DNA of 64,000 bases, taken from contig NC_020126.1 of NCBI RefSeq assembly GCF_000331735.1, positions 4,588,001 to 4,652,000 on the forward strand, in the 5' to 3' direction. A program made the translations under genes and the position numbers. The notes beneath the pieces are model-generated. The model saw only the letters and a program-made list of their open reading frames with translations, was not told the DNA's origin and did no database searches. Shown piece after piece: positions 61,501 to 64,000 of the stretch; positions within the stretch are counted from its first letter, which is position 1, and each line of letters begins with the position of its first letter. The DNA comes from Myxococcus stipitatus DSM 14675. GTDB taxonomy: Bacteria; Myxococcota; Myxococcia; Myxococcales; Myxococcaceae.

Positions 61501-61896
61501 GTCTTCGGCGGCGCCGAGGACAACGCGCTGCTGGCCCGCCTGGCCCAGGAGAAGAAGCTCCCCCTCGAACTGGGGCGCCGCTACTTCCGCTGGCAGGGGA
61601 AGACCTACGGCCGCTCGGACGACGGCATCGCCATGGCGCTGCCCAACCCGTGGAACGCGAAGCGGACCCTGTACCTCTTCGTCGCGAACAGCGGCCTCCA
61701 GCTCTGGAACATGACGCGGACCTACCGTCGGGACTTGCGCGGGTGGGCTCAGTTCAAGGGCGGCGAGGTGACGAGCAAGGGCTTCCATGACCTGGAGGCC
61801 CTGTCCCAGGATGTGACGGTGGCGCCGGCTCCCACGCCCGTGCCCCCCACCACGCCGCCGCCGTCCGTCCCCGCGCCGGTGATGGGACAGCGCTGA
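58582..61896 (+). CDS. Large secreted C45-type (acyltransferase/phospholipase B-like) hydrolase with M1-like C-terminal region
   Basis: 1104 residues from ATG 58582, with a signal peptide (ALVLCASVLTGASAWAAP). Residues about 30-195 are a carbohydrate-binding-like jelly roll (NGGFEVAGG, GSAWFDDVRLEPV). Residues about 210-560 form a C45/phospholipase B-like Ntn-hydrolase: YERGLQFGELV, and the expected autocatalytic nucleophile C351 in GDHCSSFVATRS, then GIVIGETTVGQTPFD. Residues about 700-880 resemble M1 aminopeptidase tails (TAQEASGKDVGPFLAQWLER) without an HExxH motif. A proline-rich tail ends the chain. Probably secreted and acting on acyl or amide bonds. The fusion is unusual. Confidence 0.8.
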   Translation: MTDFLLTSKRLGALVLCASVLTGASAWAAPANSSVVPNGGFEVAGGSSTVPAFWTSTGPGKVSSSTSADGKIEGSRGLLIASPQGGGETTAESSVLKLQVGQLYRLSAWVRTQGVQVDPQARYPTAHGACLSMKSFPFTNCTPVSSGDAGARASVLFFATQSSDNVQLHLGRNGKATGSAWFDDVRLEPVEDITSYVPLESVRWAGKGFRYDDGGWIYVHIEGEPYERGLQFGELVSQEIVRYMEKLGVRADNADASKGWNHKRLLADSLFLRKFDAEYLEEMKGIADGANKGGAKFKGRDLDVLDIVTLNTAVDSGQLEEANRATATSLSGRTFLKADEEAERGGKGDHCSSFVATRSATKDGRAIIGQIFMWDGYTGVHWDVMLDVQPTRGNRFIMQTFPGGIHSGADWFINSAGIVIGETTVGQTPFDINGTPQSNRIRKAAQYANSIDDVARIMKENNNGLYTNDWTLADAKTDEGACLLLGTKKTRLWRTGSKGNAADTPGNLKDFIWANNNNRDLEVRKESVSSPDNAPADLAFNTWNRDIAFWEYYARHGKKGFDLDSAIRMMASSPINRPHACDGKVTTSEMAEKLMFLAHYGKTTLREKMIGSRFMPDLPGATPHLSLGYTTFNPISVSHRLKEARKAWKEPEEPKPLPQDFAQVKDAVSFDKSLLWANTLFPTTDGDNWLVSGTAAYWRLVRDVSGNEGKLDKSFEQQRDALADLNDRYLFITSREADVAPATAKTDYGRYGTYLVPRIKGTFALHQLRLLLGNADFSKVMNAVHARYANKNVTTADFKRTAQEASGKDVGPFLAQWLERTGLPQPRFRATAAQVKDGYEVTLKVEQPGPKPWHFVTLVEVRTAKGSTLERVEVKGAASETFVLRTKEAPVRVVFNPGNDVPVPRERFQVLSNQTDAWERLLLVHGTARQTESMRTLVLGYRETLADIFTERLVPVAPDFEVTDAQLADRDLMVFGGAEDNALLARLAQEKKLPLELGRRYFRWQGKTYGRSDDGIAMALPNPWNAKRTLYLFVANSGLQLWNMTRTYRRDLRGWAQFKGGEVTSKGFHDLEALSQDVTVAPAPTPVPPTTPPPSVPAPVMGQR

Positions 61897-62063
61897 CCCC
61901 AGGGGCGTGGCGCCGGGAAGGGCTCTTTCCTCGAATTGGCAAGAGTTCCCGGCGCACTTCGGCGGAATAGGACGGGGGTGCGGCTGTTTTTCGAGCCCGC
62001 CCGGATGGACGACGGCCATTCGGGTCCGGCAGCATCCCCCGTCTCTCTGTCCCCCGGAGCCTC

Positions 62064-64000
62064 ATGAGCCCCAAGAAGTTCCTTGCCCAGCGCGCCTGGG
62101 CCACCCATGCCCTTGGCACCCTGCTGCTGACGGGCTGTGCCAGCTCGCCGCAGCCCGCGCCCACCGCCGTGACCACTCCCGCCGCGGAGGTCACTCCGGC
62201 GGCCGAAGCGGCTCCCGCGAAGTGGTCTGTTCCCGTCGCGGAGTCCCTGTCTTCGGAGGCCGTCCGTGCGCTGGGCGTCGAGCTGAAGAACCTGGATGCC
62301 TCGGTCCGGCCGCAGGACGACTTCTACCAGTTCGTCAACGGGACCTGGCTGAAGACCACGCCCATCCCCGCGGACCGCGCGCGCTATGGCACGTTCATCG
62401 AGCTCGCCGACAAGGCCGAGCTGGCGATGCGCACCATCATCGAGGAGGCCGCCGCCGCGAAGGACCGCAAGGCTGGCACCACGCCGCAGAAGGTGGGCGA
62501 CCTCTACAACAGCTTCATGGACACCCAGCGCATCGAGTCGCTGGGCCTCAAGCCCATCGCCGGTGAGCTGTCGCGGGTGCGGAAGCTGAAGAGCAAGGAC
62601 CAGCTCCCGGAGCTGTTCGCGGAGCTCCAGCGCGACGGCGTCCAGACGCCCTTCGGCATGTTCGTGGGCCAGGACCAGAAGCAGGCCACGCGCTACATCG
62701 CGTATGTCACCCAGGGCGGCCTGGGCCTGCCGGACAAGGACTACTACTCCAAGCAGGAGCCCAAGTTCGTCGAGATCCGCGCCGCGTACGTCGCGTACAT
62801 CGAGAAGCTCCTCACGCTGGCGGGGGAGAAGGACGCGAAGAAGGCCGCGCAGGACATCCTCGCGTTCGAGACGGCGCTGGCCGACAAGAGCTGGACCCGG
62901 GTGAAGAGCCGGGACCGCGAGGCCACGTACAACCTCAAGAGCATCCAGGAGCTGGAGGCGCTGACCAAGGGCTTCGCGTGGGCGCGCTTCTTCAAGGCCG
63001 CGGGCGCCGAGTCGACGCCCGCCGTCATCGTGCGTCAGCCCGACTTCTTCGAGTCGCTGGCGGGGCTCATCGACACCACGCCGGTGCCGGTGCTCAAGCA
63101 GTACCTGGCGTTCAAGGTCGTCTCCGCCCGCGCGCCGCTCCTGTCGAGCCCGTTCGAGCAGGCCTCGTTCGAGTTCAACGGCAAGACGCTGCAGGGCCTC
63201 CAGGAGAACCGTCCGCGCTGGAAGCGCGGCGTGGCCTCCGTGGACGAGGCGCTGGGTGAGGCCGTGGGGCAGCTCTACGTGGAGCGGCACTTCAGCCCCG
63301 CGTCGAAGGAGCGCATGAAGGAGCTCGTCAGCAACCTGCGCGAGGCCTTCCGCGTGGGCATCGACGGGCTGCCCTGGATGAGCGCGACGACCAAGGCGCA
63401 GGCGCAGGACAAGCTCGCCAAGTTCAACGTGAAGATCGGCTACCCGGACAAGTGGCGGGACTACTCGAAGCTGCAGATTGTCGCCACGGACCTGGTCGGC
63501 AACATGCGCCGCAGCGACGCCTTCGAGTTCCAGCGCATGGTGGGCAAGCTGGGCAAGCCCATCGACCGTGAAGAGTGGGGCATGACGCCGCAGATGGTGA
63601 ATGCCTACTACAGCTCCACGATGAACGAGATTGTCTTCCCGGCCGCCATCCTCCAGCCGCCGTTCTTCAACCCGGACGCGGACGACGCGACGAACTACGG
63701 CGCCATCGGCGGCGTCATCGGCCACGAGATCAGCCACGGCTTCGACGACCAGGGCAGCCGCTCCGACGGCGACGGCAACCTGCGCAACTGGTGGACGGAC
63801 GAGGACAAGAAGGGCTTCGAGAGCCGCACTTCCGTGCTGGTGGCGCAGTACTCGGGCTTCAGCCCGCTGGAGTCGATGAAGGTCAACGGCGAGCTGACGC
63901 TGGGTGAGAACATCGGCGACCTGAGTGGCCTCACCGTGGCCTACCAGGCCTACAACCTGTCGCTGAAGGGCCAGCCGTCGCCCTCCATCGCGGGCTTCAC
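62064..64000 (+). CDS. M13-family (neprilysin/PepO-like) metallopeptidase, truncated by right edge
   Basis: 645 codons visible, no stop before the window ends. ATG 62064 follows CGGAGC. The signal peptide has lipobox LLLTGCASS (Cys25). M13 features: DDFYQFVNGTWL near residue 90, NAYYSSTMNEIVFPAAILQPP, the zinc motif H554-E-I-S-H558 followed by GFDDQGS, and TLGENIGDLSGL carrying the third zinc ligand. About 40-60 C-terminal residues are missing. A lipid-anchored peptidase for short peptides, probably facing the periplasm or outside. Confidence 0.93.
   Translation, partial: MSPKKFLAQRAWATHALGTLLLTGCASSPQPAPTAVTTPAAEVTPAAEAAPAKWSVPVAESLSSEAVRALGVELKNLDASVRPQDDFYQFVNGTWLKTTPIPADRARYGTFIELADKAELAMRTIIEEAAAAKDRKAGTTPQKVGDLYNSFMDTQRIESLGLKPIAGELSRVRKLKSKDQLPELFAELQRDGVQTPFGMFVGQDQKQATRYIAYVTQGGLGLPDKDYYSKQEPKFVEIRAAYVAYIEKLLTLAGEKDAKKAAQDILAFETALADKSWTRVKSRDREATYNLKSIQELEALTKGFAWARFFKAAGAESTPAVIVRQPDFFESLAGLIDTTPVPVLKQYLAFKVVSARAPLLSSPFEQASFEFNGKTLQGLQENRPRWKRGVASVDEALGEAVGQLYVERHFSPASKERMKELVSNLREAFRVGIDGLPWMSATTKAQAQDKLAKFNVKIGYPDKWRDYSKLQIVATDLVGNMRRSDAFEFQRMVGKLGKPIDREEWGMTPQMVNAYYSSTMNEIVFPAAILQPPFFNPDADDATNYGAIGGVIGHEISHGFDDQGSRSDGDGNLRNWWTDEDKKGFESRTSVLVAQYSGFSPLESMKVNGELTLGENIGDLSGLTVAYQAYNLSLKGQPSPSIAGF

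Overview
The window reads as a chromosome segment of a myxobacterium, probably of the Myxococcaceae (Myxococcus/Corallococcus/Pyxidicoccus). The DNA is very GC-rich, with GC-saturated third codon positions. It carries many secreted peptidases and lipoproteins, a CHAT-domain protein, a formylglycine sulfatase and many lineage-restricted hypotheticals. This is inference from style and gene content; no marker gene fixes the species. No rRNA, tRNA or CRISPR array was seen.

Layout. 1-14 kb: the start of a flavin monooxygenase running off the left edge, a macro-like plus TIR/deoxyribosyltransferase-like fusion, a D-amino-acid PLP enzyme, a prolyl oligopeptidase, a PBP4-type peptidase, a sulfatase, an RdgC protein split into two overlapping genes, a PD-(D/E)XK protein and small envelope proteins. 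14.6-22.3 kb: three JmjC/cupin-like hydroxylase genes, the third lacking its iron ligands, around a 55-residue proline-rich peptide gene, then a transglutaminase-like protein and a membrane CHAT protease on the other strand. 22.4-34 kb: D-amino acid oxidase and N-acyl-D-amino-acid deacylase, a small lipoprotein, a TetR/membrane protein/GNAT operon with a palindromic operator, a peptidoglycan-binding protein, an EEP nuclease-like protein, a collagen-like lipoprotein and a pair of unusual alpha/beta hydrolases. 34-45 kb: xanthine dehydrogenase fusion with XdhC, LysR and divergent MFS exporter, a DUF418 protein, endonuclease III, a cNMP-binding/DUF1003 protein and MenB.

45.4-56.7 kb is an accessory island with visibly lower GC in its core. 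It holds an intact IS3-family element, a very large multidomain gene (46733-51385), a 47-bp tandem repeat, an IS256-type remnant, a scrambled IS66 element, a DUF1266 gene and an IS5-family element that cleanly interrupts a lipoprotein gene. The large gene is the most interesting object here. It encodes TIR, WD40 propeller, Ras/Roc-like GTPase, zinc ribbon, degenerate class III cyclase and C-terminal nucleoside phosphorylase/nucleosidase domains in one chain. This looks like an NLR-like immune sensor with a putative nucleotide-degrading effector at each end.

57-64 kb returns to the ordinary chromosome: a VOC protein, a glycosidase-like hypothetical, a large secreted C45 hydrolase and an M13 metallopeptidase cut by the right edge.

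Nothing was computed or searched. Family assignments rest on motifs read by eye from the translations.
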